A DNA stretch of 64,000 nt from contig JAFUUE010000064.1 in assembly GCA_017483945.1 (NCBI GenBank), positions 30,810 through 94,809 of the forward strand, written 5' to 3'. Positions within the stretch are counted from its first letter, which is position 1, and each line of letters begins with the position of its first letter. Shown here one piece after another: positions 1 through 7,910 of this stretch. The stretch is from Paludibacteraceae bacterium (GTDB lineage Bacteria; Bacteroidota; Bacteroidia; Bacteroidales; Paludibacteraceae). The notes under the pieces are model-generated. The model ran no database searches, had not been told where the DNA came from, and saw nothing but the letters and a program-made list of their open reading frames with translations. The translations under genes and the position numbers were made by a program.

Positions 1-1
1 C

Positions 2-1852
2 CAACAGCCCGAGCAGCCCGTCCGCGTACGCGTGGAGAACACCGACGCCTGCCCCCGCTATACCGCCGTCAGCATCCGCGGCGTACACGTCGCCGAGTCG
101 CCCGAATGGCTCCAAAACGCCCTGCGCACTATCGGACTGCGCCCGATTAATAATGTCGTGGACGCAACCAACTATGTCCTCCACGAACTCGGACAGGCGC
201 TCCACGCCTTCGATGCCGACCAAATAGCCGGCGGACAGGTCATCGTGCGCAATGTCCCCGCCGGGACCAAGTTCGTCACCCTCGACGAAGTCGAGCGCAC
301 CCTCTCCGACGCCGACCTCATGATATGTAACGCCGAGCAACCCATGTGCATCGCCGGCGTCTTCGGCGGACTCACCTCCGGCGTCACGGAGCACACAACC
401 AACGTCTTCCTTGAGAGTGCCTACTTCGACCCCGTCTCCATCCGCAAGACCGCACGGCGTCACCAACTCTCCACCGACGCCTCTTTCCGCTACGAGCGCG
501 GATGCGACCCCAATAACACACTCTTCGTCCTCAAACGCTGCGCCCTGCTCATTCAGGAGCTCGCAGGCGGCGAGATATGCGGCGATGTCATCGACCTCGT
601 CGCCGGACAGGAGAACACCGCCCCCGTCCCCTTCGAGCCCTTCGCCGTCGGACTCTCGCAGGAACGCGTCCGCCGGCTTATCGGTAAAGACCTCGGTGCC
701 GAGACACTCACTACTATCCTCAGCGCCCTGGAGATGAACCCCCGTTGCGACGGAGACACCATCCGCGTCAGCGTGCCCCGCTACCGCACGGACGTACAGC
801 GCGAGTGCGACGTCGTCGAGGATGTCCTCCGCATCTACGGCTATAACAATGTCGAGTTCCCCGACAAACTCAACACCAACCTCGTCTATGGACGCAAGCC
901 CGACCCCGTGGCGCTCCAGCGGCGCATCAGCGAGCAACTGACCGCCGAGGGCTTCCGCGAGATACTCAATAACTCCCTCACCAAGGTCGCCTACTACGAG
1001 GCCTGCGAGAGCCTGCCCCTCGAGCAGTGCGTCCGCATCAAGAACCCCCTCTCTAACGACCTCGGAGTGCTGCGCCGGACACTCCTCTTCGGCGGACTCG
1101 AGTCCGTGCAGCGCAACGCTAACCGCCAGAACGCCGACCTCGCCTTCTATGAGTTCGGCAACTGCTACCACTACGACGCCGCCCTCCATACGCCCGAAGA
1201 GCCCCTCCGCGCCTATAGCGAGGAGCCGCATCTCGCGCTCTGGCTCACAGGCAATAAGACGGCCCAGACATGGATGCGACCGGACGAGAAGACCTCCTTC
1301 TACCACCTCCACGCCTGCGTGCAGAATATCCTCCGCCGACTCGGCGTACAGCCCGACAAATGCACCCTCGAGGACCTGCACAGCGACCTCTACAGCGACG
1401 GACTGCGCATCGTCGCACCCAATGGCAAAACGGTCGGCTTCGTCGCACTGGTCAGCAAGAAAATCCTCAAGGCCTTTGACATCGCCAACCCCGTCTATTA
1501 CGCTGACCTCGACTGGCACACGCTCCTCCGGCTCAATAAGCAGTACAAACCCCTCATCAGCGACCTCCCCCGCTTCCCCGAGGTACGACGCGACCTGGCT
1601 CTCCTCGTGGACAAGTCCGTGCGCTTCGCCGACCTGCGAAAGGCCGCCTTCGAGACCGAACGCAAGCTGCTCCGAGACGTACGCCTCTTCGACGTCTATG
1701 AAGGCAAGACACTCGATTTCGGCAAGAAATCCTATGCCCTCGCCTTTATCCTCCAAGATGAAAACAATACCCTCAAGGATAAGCAGATAGAGACCGTCAT
1801 GGCACGCCTGCAAAAGACCTTCGAGGACAAATATGGGGCCAAACTACGCTGA
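2..1852 (+). CDS. pheT: Phenylalanine--tRNA ligase beta subunit (5' end outside window)
   Basis: This is the C-terminal ~616 residues of a protein that is usually about 800 residues. The reading frame is open from the window edge, so the start is missing. It charges tRNA-Phe in the cytoplasm as an alpha2-beta2 enzyme with PheS. Visible domains in order are the B3/4 editing-type domain (about residues 15-190, with the motif [10 protein letters not shown]), a B5 domain (about 210-290), the catalytic-like core, and a C-terminal ferredoxin-fold anticodon-binding domain (last ~95 residues, beginning around [17 protein letters not shown]). The stop codon overlaps the prfC start by one base (TGATG), suggesting translational coupling. 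Confidence 0.96.
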   Translation, partial: QQPEQPVRVRVENTDACPRYTAVSIRGVHVAESPEWLQNALRTIGLRPINNVVDATNYVLHELGQALHAFDADQIAGGQVIVRNVPAGTKFVTLDEVERTLSDADLMICNAEQPMCIAGVFGGLTSGVTEHTTNVFLESAYFDPVSIRKTARRHQLSTDASFRYERGCDPNNTLFVLKRCALLIQELAGGEICGDVIDLVAGQENTAPVPFEPFAVGLSQERVRRLIGKDLGAETLTTILSALEMNPRCDGDTIRVSVPRYRTDVQRECDVVEDVLRIYGYNNVEFPDKLNTNLVYGRKPDPVALQRRISEQLTAEGFREILNNSLTKVAYYEACESLPLEQCVRIKNPLSNDLGVLRRTLLFGGLESVQRNANRQNADLAFYEFGNCYHYDAALHTPEEPLRAYSEEPHLALWLTGNKTAQTWMRPDEKTSFYHLHACVQNILRRLGVQPDKCTLEDLHSDLYSDGLRIVAPNGKTVGFVALVSKKILKAFDIANPVYYADLDWHTLLRLNKQYKPLISDLPRFPEVRRDLALLVDKSVRFADLRKAAFETERKLLRDVRLFDVYEGKTLDFGKKSYALAFILQDENNTLKDKQIETVMARLQKTFEDKYGAKLR

Positions 1853-3480
1853 TGACTACCAACGACGAAATATTGCGCCGGCGCACCTTTGCCATCATTT
1901 CGCACCCCGATGCCGGTAAGACCACTCTCACCGAGAAACTCCTCCTCTACGGCGGCGCTATTCACGTGGCCGGAGCCGTCAAGTCCAATAAGATACGCAA
2001 GACCGCCACATCCGACTGGATGGAGATAGAGAAGCAGCGCGGCATCTCCGTCGCTACATCCGTCATGGGATTCGAATACCGCCCGGAGGGCGCCGACACG
2101 GAATACCATATCAATATCCTCGACACCCCCGGCCACCAGGACTTCGCCGAAGACACCTTCCGCACCCTCACCGCCGTGGACTCCGTCATCATCGTCATCG
2201 ATGCCGCCAAGGGCGTCGAGACACAGACACGCCGCCTCATGCAGGTTTGCCGCATGCGTAAGACACCCGTCATGGTCTTTGTCAACAAGATGGACCGCGA
2301 GGGCAAGGAGCCCTTCGACCTGCTCGACGAGATAGAGGCCGAGCTCGGCATACGCGTCACACCCCTCAGCTGGCCTATCAATAGCGGCCAACGCTTCAAG
2401 GGCGTGTATAACATCTTCCAACGCACCCTCGACCTCTATACCCCCGACAAGACGCACGTCACCGAGTCCATACGCTACGACGACGTCAACGACCCCGGCA
2501 TCGACTCCCTCGTCGGCGAACAGGATGCCGCCAAGCTGCGCCAGGACCTCGAACTCATCGAGGGCGTCTATCCCGCCTTCGCCCTGCCGGCCGAAGGCGT
2601 ACCCGAATACCTCGCCGGTGACCTGGCGCCCGTCTTCTTCGGCTCTGCCCTCAACACCTTCGGCGTCAAGGAGTTGCTCGAATGTTTCGTACGCATCGCC
2701 CCCTCGCCGCGACCCGTGCAGGCTGAGGAACGGATGGTGGACCCCATGGAACCCGGATTCACGGGCTTTGTCTTCAAGATACATGCCAACATGGACCCCA
2801 ACCACCGCTCCTGTATCGCCTTCGTCAAGGTCTGCTCCGGACGCTTCGAGCGGAACATGTATTACAAGCACATGCGCCTCGACCAGAAGCTACGCTTCAG
2901 CGCACCGACTGCCTTCATGGCCCAGCGCAAAGAGACCGTGGACGAGGCCTTCGCCGGAGACATCGTCGGACTGCCCGATACCGGCAACTTCAAGATCGGT
3001 GACACCCTCACCTCCGGAGAGTCGCTCCACTTCCGCGGCCTGCCCTCTTTCTCACCCGAGATGTTCAAGTATATCGAGAACGCCGACCCCATGAAGCAGA
3101 AACAGCTCGACAAGGGCGTGCGCCAACTCATGGACGAGGGCGTCGCACAACTCTTCGTCAACCAGGCTACCGGACGCAAAATCATCGGCACCGTCGGACA
3201 ACTCCAGTTCGAGGTCATACAGTACCGCCTCGAGCATGAGTATCAGGCCCGCTGCCGTTGGGAGCCCGTGCCCCTCTACAAAGCCTGCTGGATGGAGCCC
3301 GACCCCGACGCTCCGGACAAGGCCGCCGAGGAACTGGACCTCTTCCGCCGGCGCAAAGCCCAGTATCTTGCCTATGACAAGGACGGACGCGACGTCTTCC
3401 TCGCTGACTCCGCCTATGTCCTCCAGATGGCGCAGAACGACTACCCGCATATCCGGTTCCACTTCACCAGTGAATTTTAA
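1852..3480 (+). CDS. prfC: Peptide chain release factor 3 (RF3 GTPase)
   Basis: 542-residue translational GTPase that recycles RF1/RF2 from the ribosome after termination. The G1 loop SHPDAGKTT lies at about residues 17-25, G3 is DTPGHQDF and G4 is NKMDR; the long linker between G1 and G3 ([13 protein letters not shown]) is typical of the RF3/EF-G group. Domains II and III follow, ending in [10 protein letters not shown]. Length fits the family (~525-545). The start ATG overlaps the pheT stop by one base, so the two are probably cotranslated. EF-G is the main alternative but is much longer. Confidence 0.96.
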   Translation: MTTNDEILRRRTFAIISHPDAGKTTLTEKLLLYGGAIHVAGAVKSNKIRKTATSDWMEIEKQRGISVATSVMGFEYRPEGADTEYHINILDTPGHQDFAEDTFRTLTAVDSVIIVIDAAKGVETQTRRLMQVCRMRKTPVMVFVNKMDREGKEPFDLLDEIEAELGIRVTPLSWPINSGQRFKGVYNIFQRTLDLYTPDKTHVTESIRYDDVNDPGIDSLVGEQDAAKLRQDLELIEGVYPAFALPAEGVPEYLAGDLAPVFFGSALNTFGVKELLECFVRIAPSPRPVQAEERMVDPMEPGFTGFVFKIHANMDPNHRSCIAFVKVCSGRFERNMYYKHMRLDQKLRFSAPTAFMAQRKETVDEAFAGDIVGLPDTGNFKIGDTLTSGESLHFRGLPSFSPEMFKYIENADPMKQKQLDKGVRQLMDEGVAQLFVNQATGRKIIGTVGQLQFEVIQYRLEHEYQARCRWEPVPLYKACWMEPDPDAPDKAAEELDLFRRRKAQYLAYDKDGRDVFLADSAYVLQMAQNDYPHIRFHFTSEF

Positions 3481-3497
3481 CTCAAACCCCATAAACC

Positions 3498-3977
3498 ATG
3501 AAACGAACCACTCTTATCATCACCACGGCGCTGCTCATCATCGTAGCGGCCGTCTTCCTCTGTTGGGACAAATTCATGCCGGCACATGCGGACGAGCAAC
3601 CCGCTAACCCCGACGTCGAACTCATCTCCGGCTTCTACCGCGCCTATATCCTGCAGCAGGACGACATGCGCCAACTCGGCGACAGCCTGCTCTCCGAGGA
3701 CCTGCTCAACGACTTGCGCACCATCGCTGCATGGGAGGATAGCACGGAGTTCGTAGTCCTGGACGCCGACCCCTTCCTCGCTGCACAGGACTTCGACGCG
3801 CAGTGGGCTGAGACGGTAGAGGTGCTTCCCACACCGGACCCCGACATGTACGGCGTACGCCTCCATGGTGACACCATCCTCGTCACCCTCCTGCGCGACG
3901 AACAGGGACGCGCACGCATACACGATGTCTGCGCTCACGGTCACAGCGTTCGCACGATTGCCGCTGAACTCCGATAA
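3498..3977 (+). CDS. Small exported protein of unknown function
   Basis: 159 residues. The N terminus (MKRTTLIITTALLIIVAAVFLCW) is a strongly hydrophobic signal peptide or anchor, followed by an acidic globular part rich in D/E/L. The pattern, with an early GFYRAYI segment and a late VTLLRDEQGRARIHDV beta stretch, recalls small periplasmic proteins of the DUF3828 type, but that is a weak resemblance. It starts 17 nt after prfC and ends 31 nt before a permease, so it may be read with both. No catalytic motif is visible. Confidence 0.75.
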   Translation: MKRTTLIITTALLIIVAAVFLCWDKFMPAHADEQPANPDVELISGFYRAYILQQDDMRQLGDSLLSEDLLNDLRTIAAWEDSTEFVVLDADPFLAAQDFDAQWAETVEVLPTPDPDMYGVRLHGDTILVTLLRDEQGRARIHDVCAHGHSVRTIAAELR

Positions 3978-4008
3978 TATACCTCTCACTTGTCTAAACA
4001 TATCTCCT

Positions 4009-5307
4009 ATGAAGAATAAATCTCTGCAGTTCCGCCTCATCGTCATGAACTTCCTCGAGTTCGCCGTCTGGGGCGCGTATCTCACCTCTATGGGCACCTA
4101 TCTGGATAAACACGGCATGGCCGAACATATCGGCTGGTTCTATTCTATCCAGGGTGTCGTCAGCCTCTTCATGCCCGCCCTGATGGGTATCGTTGCTGAC
4201 CGCTGGCTGCCCGCGCAGAAGACCCTCAGCCTCTGCCATGCACTCGCAGGAGCCTTCATGTGCGCCGCCGGACTGTACGCCTATTCGGCCGGAGAGGTGC
4301 ATTTCGCAACGCTCTTCTCCCTCTATACGCTCTCGGTGGCCTTCTTCATGCCTACTATCGCGCTCACTAACTCCGTGGCCTTTAATGCACTCGTCAAGGC
4401 CGGCATGGACACCGTCAAGGACTTCCCCCCTATTCGCGTCTTCGGTACGGTCGGATTTATCGCACTCATGTGGTGCGTGGACCTGCTCGGGTTCCAGGCT
4501 ACCCCCTGGCAGTTCGTCGTCAGCGGCTCGCTGAGCATCGTCCTGGCCGTCTATGCGCTCACTCTCCCGTCTTGTGATATCAAGAAGGCTGAGGGGGAAC
4601 TGAACCTCGTTGACGCGCTCGGGCTCAAGGCGTTCACCCTCTTCCGCCAGAAGAAGATGGCGCTCTTCTTCATCTTCTCCATGCTCCTCGGCATGTGCCT
4701 TCAGGTGACCAACTCCTACGCCAACCCCTTCATCACATCCTTCGGCGCAATCGAAGAGTTCGCCGACACCTTCGGCGTGCAGCATGCTAATATCCTCATC
4801 TCTATCAGCCAGATATGCGAGGCACTCTGTATCCTTGCCATCCCCTTCTTCCTCAAACGCTTCGGTATCAAGAATGTCATGCTGATGGCGATGTTCGCAT
4901 GGGTCTTCCGCTTCGGCTTCTTCGGCGCAGGTAACCCCGGCTTCCCCGGCGTGCTGCTCTTCATCCTCAGCTGTATCGTCTATGGCTTTGCCTTTGACTT
5001 CTTCAATATCTCCGGCGCGCTCTATGTGGACCGGGAGACCGAACCCGCGCAGCGCTCGTCCGCACAAGGCCTCTTCATGATGATGACCAACGGACTCGGC
5101 GCCACTATCGGCACGCTCTCCGCACAGGCTATCGTCAATCGGCTCGTCTATGACGAATCGGTGATTCTGCAGGGTCCCATCGCCGTCTGGGACGGATGGA
5201 GAGAGGCCTGGTATATCTTCGCCGCCTTCTCCCTCGTCGTGGCTATAGCCTTCTGGATCTTCTTCCCCAAGACACCCGTCAACAAGGATGTCGAAGTGAA
5301 GCACTAA
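4009..5307 (+). CDS. Nucleoside permease-like MFS transporter
   Basis: 432 residues with about 12 hydrophobic segments. The N terminus (MKNKSLQFRLIVMNFLEF, then VWGAYLTSMGTYL) and the central GTVGFIALMW resemble the nucleoside:H+ symporter family (NupG/XapB). It probably imports nucleosides across the inner membrane. The frame is open further upstream, but I chose the ATG at 4009 because family members start there and the upstream part would overlap the previous gene. The stop codon (5305-5307) is already inside the first words of the adjoining repeat array. Confidence 0.85.
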   Translation: MKNKSLQFRLIVMNFLEFAVWGAYLTSMGTYLDKHGMAEHIGWFYSIQGVVSLFMPALMGIVADRWLPAQKTLSLCHALAGAFMCAAGLYAYSAGEVHFATLFSLYTLSVAFFMPTIALTNSVAFNALVKAGMDTVKDFPPIRVFGTVGFIALMWCVDLLGFQATPWQFVVSGSLSIVLAVYALTLPSCDIKKAEGELNLVDALGLKAFTLFRQKKMALFFIFSMLLGMCLQVTNSYANPFITSFGAIEEFADTFGVQHANILISISQICEALCILAIPFFLKRFGIKNVMLMAMFAWVFRFGFFGAGNPGFPGVLLFILSCIVYGFAFDFFNISGALYVDRETEPAQRSSAQGLFMMMTNGLGATIGTLSAQAIVNRLVYDESVILQGPIAVWDGWREAWYIFAAFSLVVAIAFWIFFPKTPVNKDVEVKH

Positions 5308-5577
5308 ATGCCCAAATGCTAAATGGTAAATGGTAAATGACCAAATGGTAAATGACCAAATGGTAAATGGTAAATGCCCAAATGGTAAATGGTACATGGT
5401 AAATGACCAAATGGTACCTGGTACATGGTACATGCCCATATGGTAAATGGTACATGGTAAATGCCCAAATGGTAAATGGTACATGGTACATGCCCAAATG
5501 GTAAATGGTAAATGCCCAAATGGTAAATGGTACATGGTACATGCCCAAATGGTAAATGGTACATGGTACCTGCCCAA
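5306..5577 (+). repeat. 7/8-bp word array between permease and gldF
   Basis: About 270 bp built almost only from two kinds of word, a 7-mer (AAATGGT or ACATGGT) and an 8-mer (AAATGCCC or AAATGACC), in varying order. Nearly every word contains ATG. The array begins at the permease stop codon and ends exactly at the probable gldF start. On the minus strand it has no stop codon in any frame. The same words recur inside the phosphoesterase gene at 6696-6938. Confidence 0.97.
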
Positions 5578-6243
5578 GTGTATCGTAAGGAACTCACATA
5601 TTATTTCTCCACACCGATAGCCTATATAGTCATCGGGCTTTACCTCTTGGCTGTCAGTCTCTTCCTATGGGTCATACCGGGGCAATGGAATATCATTGAC
5701 TCCGGCTATGCCCAGGTGGACGGACTCTTCCAACTCAGCCCGTGGCTCTTCATGATGCTCTGTCCGGCGCTCACCATGCGCCTGCTGAGCGAAGAGCGCC
5801 GCTCGGGCATGTGGGACCTGCTGCGTACCAAGTCCGTCTCGCTCACACGCCTCATGCTCGGCAAGTATTTCGCCGCATGGACACTCGTCCTTATCGGCCT
5901 GTTGCCTTGCTTTGTGCACTATTTCGTCGTGGCTTATATGGCCGAGCCGGTCGGCAATATGGACAGCGGTGCTTTCCTTGGCTCTTTCATCGGACTCATC
6001 CTGCTCAGCGGCACGTTCCTCGCGATAGGCCTGCTCTGCGCCACCTTCAGCAAGAGCCAGATTGTCTGCTTCATCACCGGGGCTCTCGGCTGCTTCGTCC
6101 TCTACTGGCTGCTCTTGCACGACCATTACTCCGCCCTCTCCCGCGGCGTCCTCGACCTGCGCGACCTGCTCTGCTTCCTTACGGTCTCGCTCCTCGCCAT
6201 CCTCGCCGCCATCCTCACCATCGACCGCCTCACCCGAAGATAA
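5578..6243 (+). CDS. gldF: GldF-like ABC transporter permease
   Basis: 221 residues from a GTG start, beginning VYRKELTYYFSTPIAYIV, which matches how GldF/ABC-2 permeases of Bacteroidota begin. Six hydrophobic segments follow, with the conserved LLSEERRSGMWDLLRTKSVS between the second and third. In gliding bacteria GldF works with GldA (ATPase) and GldG, and affects gliding or surface assembly. Neither partner is adjacent here. The frame stays open upstream to an ATG at 5527 inside the repeat array, so longer N termini are possible and the true start is uncertain. There is no normal leader; the repeat array occupies its place. Confidence 0.85.
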   Translation: MYRKELTYYFSTPIAYIVIGLYLLAVSLFLWVIPGQWNIIDSGYAQVDGLFQLSPWLFMMLCPALTMRLLSEERRSGMWDLLRTKSVSLTRLMLGKYFAAWTLVLIGLLPCFVHYFVVAYMAEPVGNMDSGAFLGSFIGLILLSGTFLAIGLLCATFSKSQIVCFITGALGCFVLYWLLLHDHYSALSRGVLDLRDLLCFLTVSLLAILAAILTIDRLTRR

Positions 6244-6245
6244 CC

Positions 6246-6312
6246 CCTCTGGGACGCGGGCTTGCCGTCTCGGTCACAGACCGCGCCCGCGATTCGCCGC
6301 CCGACGGCGACC
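6246..6312 (+). repeat. Dispersed hairpin element B, copy 1
   Basis: GC-rich element immediately after gldF. It contains CTGGGACGCGGGC, then the core CTCGGTCACAGACCGCG, in which CGGTC-ACA-GACCG can pair, nested inside GCGGGC/GCCCGC. A second hairpin follows (ATTCGCCG with CGGCGA). Related copies lie at 7401-7533, 21635-21695, 22644-22670, 45125-45175, 50222-50254 and 63325-63602. Confidence 0.9.
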
Positions 6313-6346
6313 ACACAGGACACCTGCTTTTGATGTTCAACTAAAA

Positions 6347-6373
6347 TGGAGTGCGCTACGCACCTTTCGACTA
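6347..6373 (+). repeat. Start-codon-proximal hairpin element A, copy 1
   Basis: 27-bp element with a perfect GTGCG-CTA-CGCAC hairpin followed by CTTTCGACTA, ending 4 nt before the ATG of the phosphoesterase. Other copies are at 11114-11140, 19061-19086 and 21704-21730. Confidence 0.9.
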
Positions 6374-6377
6374 AATT

Positions 6378-7130
6378 ATGACCCGCATCGGCCTCCTCAG
6401 TGATACACATGGCTTGCTCGACCCCCGCATCTTCGAGCATTTCGACTCCTGCGACGAGATATGGCACGCCGGCGATATCGGCTCCGCCGAACTCCTCCAA
6501 CGTCTGCGGGAGTTCCGCCCCACACGCGCCGTCTTCGGCAATATGGACAGCGGAGATGTGCGTTACTCCCTCAGTGAGTTCTACCGCTTCCGCGTCGAGG
6601 ATGTCAATGTCCTTATGACCCATATCGGCGGCTACCCCGGGCATTACAACCCCTGGCTCATCCCTTGGTTTAAGAAAAGTCTCGAAGCCAAACAAGCCTT
6701 GCAAAATGCCCAAATAAATGCCCCAAATGTCCAAATAAATGCCCAAATGGTACATGCCCCATACGGCGAAGCCGATCGTTCTAGTGAAACGAGAAAAGAA
6801 ATGGTACATGACCAGATAGTAAATGCCCCAATGGTAAATGCCCCAATGGTAAATGCCCAAATGGTACATGACCAAATGGTAAATGCCCCATACGGCGAAG
6901 CAGATCGTTCGAGTGAAACGAGAAAAGAAATGGTAAATGTCATTGATCTTTTCGTCTGCGGACATAGCCATATCCTCAAGGTGCAGTACGACCCCTTGTG
7001 GAAGATGCTGACCCTCAACCCCGGTGCCGCCGGCAAGCAGGGCTGGCAAACGGTCCAGACCCTCCTCCGCTTCACTATCGATGCCGCCCGCATCGACAAC
7101 CTTGAGGTGATTGAACTCTCCCGCTCCTGA
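6378..7130 (+). CDS. YfcE/MJ0936-type metallophosphoesterase with repeat-derived insertion
   Basis: 250 residues. All metal-binding motifs of the small calcineurin-like phosphoesterases are present: SDTHG (D9, H11), HAGDIG (D33), GNMD (N55), THIGG (H82) and CGHSH (H196, H198). These enzymes hydrolyse phosphodiesters in the cytoplasm. Family members are about 160-175 residues; here about 81 extra residues (roughly 107-187) lie between IPWFKKSLEAK and IDLFVCGHSH. The insert is encoded by the 7/8-bp words seen before gldF plus two copies of a longer unit, and is low-complexity and hydrophilic (NAPMVNAQMVHDQ type). The frame is kept. Activity probably survives if the insert loops out. Confidence 0.88.
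   Translation: MTRIGLLSDTHGLLDPRIFEHFDSCDEIWHAGDIGSAELLQRLREFRPTRAVFGNMDSGDVRYSLSEFYRFRVEDVNVLMTHIGGYPGHYNPWLIPWFKKSLEAKQALQNAQINAPNVQINAQMVHAPYGEADRSSETRKEMVHDQIVNAPMVNAPMVNAQMVHDQMVNAPYGEADRSSETRKEMVNVIDLFVCGHSHILKVQYDPLWKMLTLNPGAAGKQGWQTVQTLLRFTIDAARIDNLEVIELSRS
6696..6938 (+). repeat. In-frame repeat insertion inside phosphoesterase gene
   Basis: Words of the AAATGGT/AAATGCCC kind surround two near-identical longer copies (about 6759-6810 and 6888-6932), each reading APYGEADRSSETRKEMV in the coding frame. The two copies differ by only two bases in the shared part. The whole block replaces a short loop in front of the GHSH metal motif. Confidence 0.93.
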
Positions 7131-7196
7131 CTGCCTGACGCCTGACTGCCTGAATCAGTCCTGATAATCCTTTGTACATTGTCCTTTGTACATTGT
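7126..7196 (+). repeat. Two short tandem arrays (15-bp x2, 14-bp x2) at gene end
   Basis: CCTGACTGCCTGACG and a variant fill 7126-7155 and include the TGA stop of the phosphoesterase. CCTTTGTACATTGT is repeated at 7169-7182 and 7183-7196, followed by degenerate copies to about 7215. The exact reverse complement of this 14-mer occurs at 14363-14376 in the last codons of mlaF. Confidence 0.9.
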
Positions 7197-7400
7197 CCCT
7201 TGTCCCTTTGTCCATTCCAGCATATCTCAAGCATCTCTCAAGCATGTTCGATTCGTCCCGTAATCCGGCATCGGTTTGGGAAATCGAGTACAAAGATAAT
7301 ACGAAAATGATTTTAGTGTTCCTCCCAAGGTGAGATTTAAACAAAAAAGTTCCCGATGTTAATGTCTTATCGGCTATCCGCAATCGGATTATTCACCTCA

Positions 7401-7533
7401 CCTGGGACTCGGGTTTCTCGTCTCGGTCACAGACCGCGCCCGCGGGTGCGACCGAAGGGCGCAGAGGAGTCAGTTGTGTCCTATGTGCTCGCCGTTGGAC
7501 GGCGAATCGCGGGCGAGCCGCCCGCGTCCCGGG
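7401..7533 (+). repeat. Dispersed hairpin element B, paired inverted copies
   Basis: A forward copy (7401-7444, with CTCGGTCACAGACCGCG) and an inverted flank (about 7495-7533, CGAATCGCGGGCGAGCC then CGCGTCCCGGG) enclose about 50 bp. The ends CCTGGGAC and GTCCCGGG can pair. The rest of 7131-7610 holds no convincing gene. Confidence 0.85.
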
Positions 7534-7610
7534 TTTTATGGTATAGTCTGGTCTTATAAATCGGAATATTTTTGCCTATGTTAAAAAATATCGTAGCTAA
7601 GAAGAGTGCA

Positions 7611-7690
7611 GAATAATGCATTTAAATATTTATAAAAATGTAAAATAGTGCATTTTGGTGCGATTAGTTTTTGTGAAATAATGCATTTAA
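7611..7690 (+). promoter_or_regulatory. Three regularly spaced AATARTGCATTT sites
   Basis: The core TGCATTT occurs at 7617-7623, 7649-7655 and 7682-7688, each preceded by AATAAT or AATAGT, with centre spacing of 32 and 33 bp (about three helical turns). They sit in an AT-rich stretch about 220 bp upstream of the TPR/HTH regulator gene. The layout suggests cooperative binding of a regulator on one DNA face. No transcription factor is identified. Confidence 0.45.
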
Positions 7691-7849
7691 GCAACGGAAA
7701 AGTACTGTTAACTATTGCGTATCAGAAGATTGAGCCTTGTGTTAGATTGCTATACTGATTATTAAGGAATTTGTATTATTAGTTTCTCCAAATGGCAAAT
7801 AATATCCCGATGTTAGACGCCCTCATATTGACTTTTTTGTGTGGAAAAT

Positions 7850-7880
7850 TTGTACCATTCGAATAAAAATCGTACCTTTG
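7850..7880 (+). promoter_or_regulatory. Bacteroidota-type promoter for TPR/HTH regulator
   Basis: TTG at 7850-7852 and TACCTTTG at 7873-7880 with a 20-nt spacer, followed by GCACCCG. This fits the -33/-7 consensus of the phylum. The ATG at 7911 would have a leader of roughly 25 nt. Confidence 0.75.
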
Positions 7881-7910
7881 CACCCGAACTGACCGCCATT
7901 GCCTGACTCT

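Noticed and set aside
3994-5577. Long minus-strand frame (527 codons) opposite the MFS gene
   Set aside because: It is open because of codon bias of the real gene and because the repeat array lacks stops on that strand; its composition is acidic nonsense with a repeated IYHLPFGHL tail.
5306-5577. CRISPR array
   Set aside because: Words are 7-8 bp with no unique spacers; no cas genes in the window.
7291-7298. Minus-strand TATCTTTG promoter box
   Set aside because: No TTG at the proper distance and no gene in that direction within range.
7075-7383. 102-codon minus-strand frame
   Set aside because: Runs through tandem repeats and the end of the phosphoesterase; no domain and no suitable promoter spacing.
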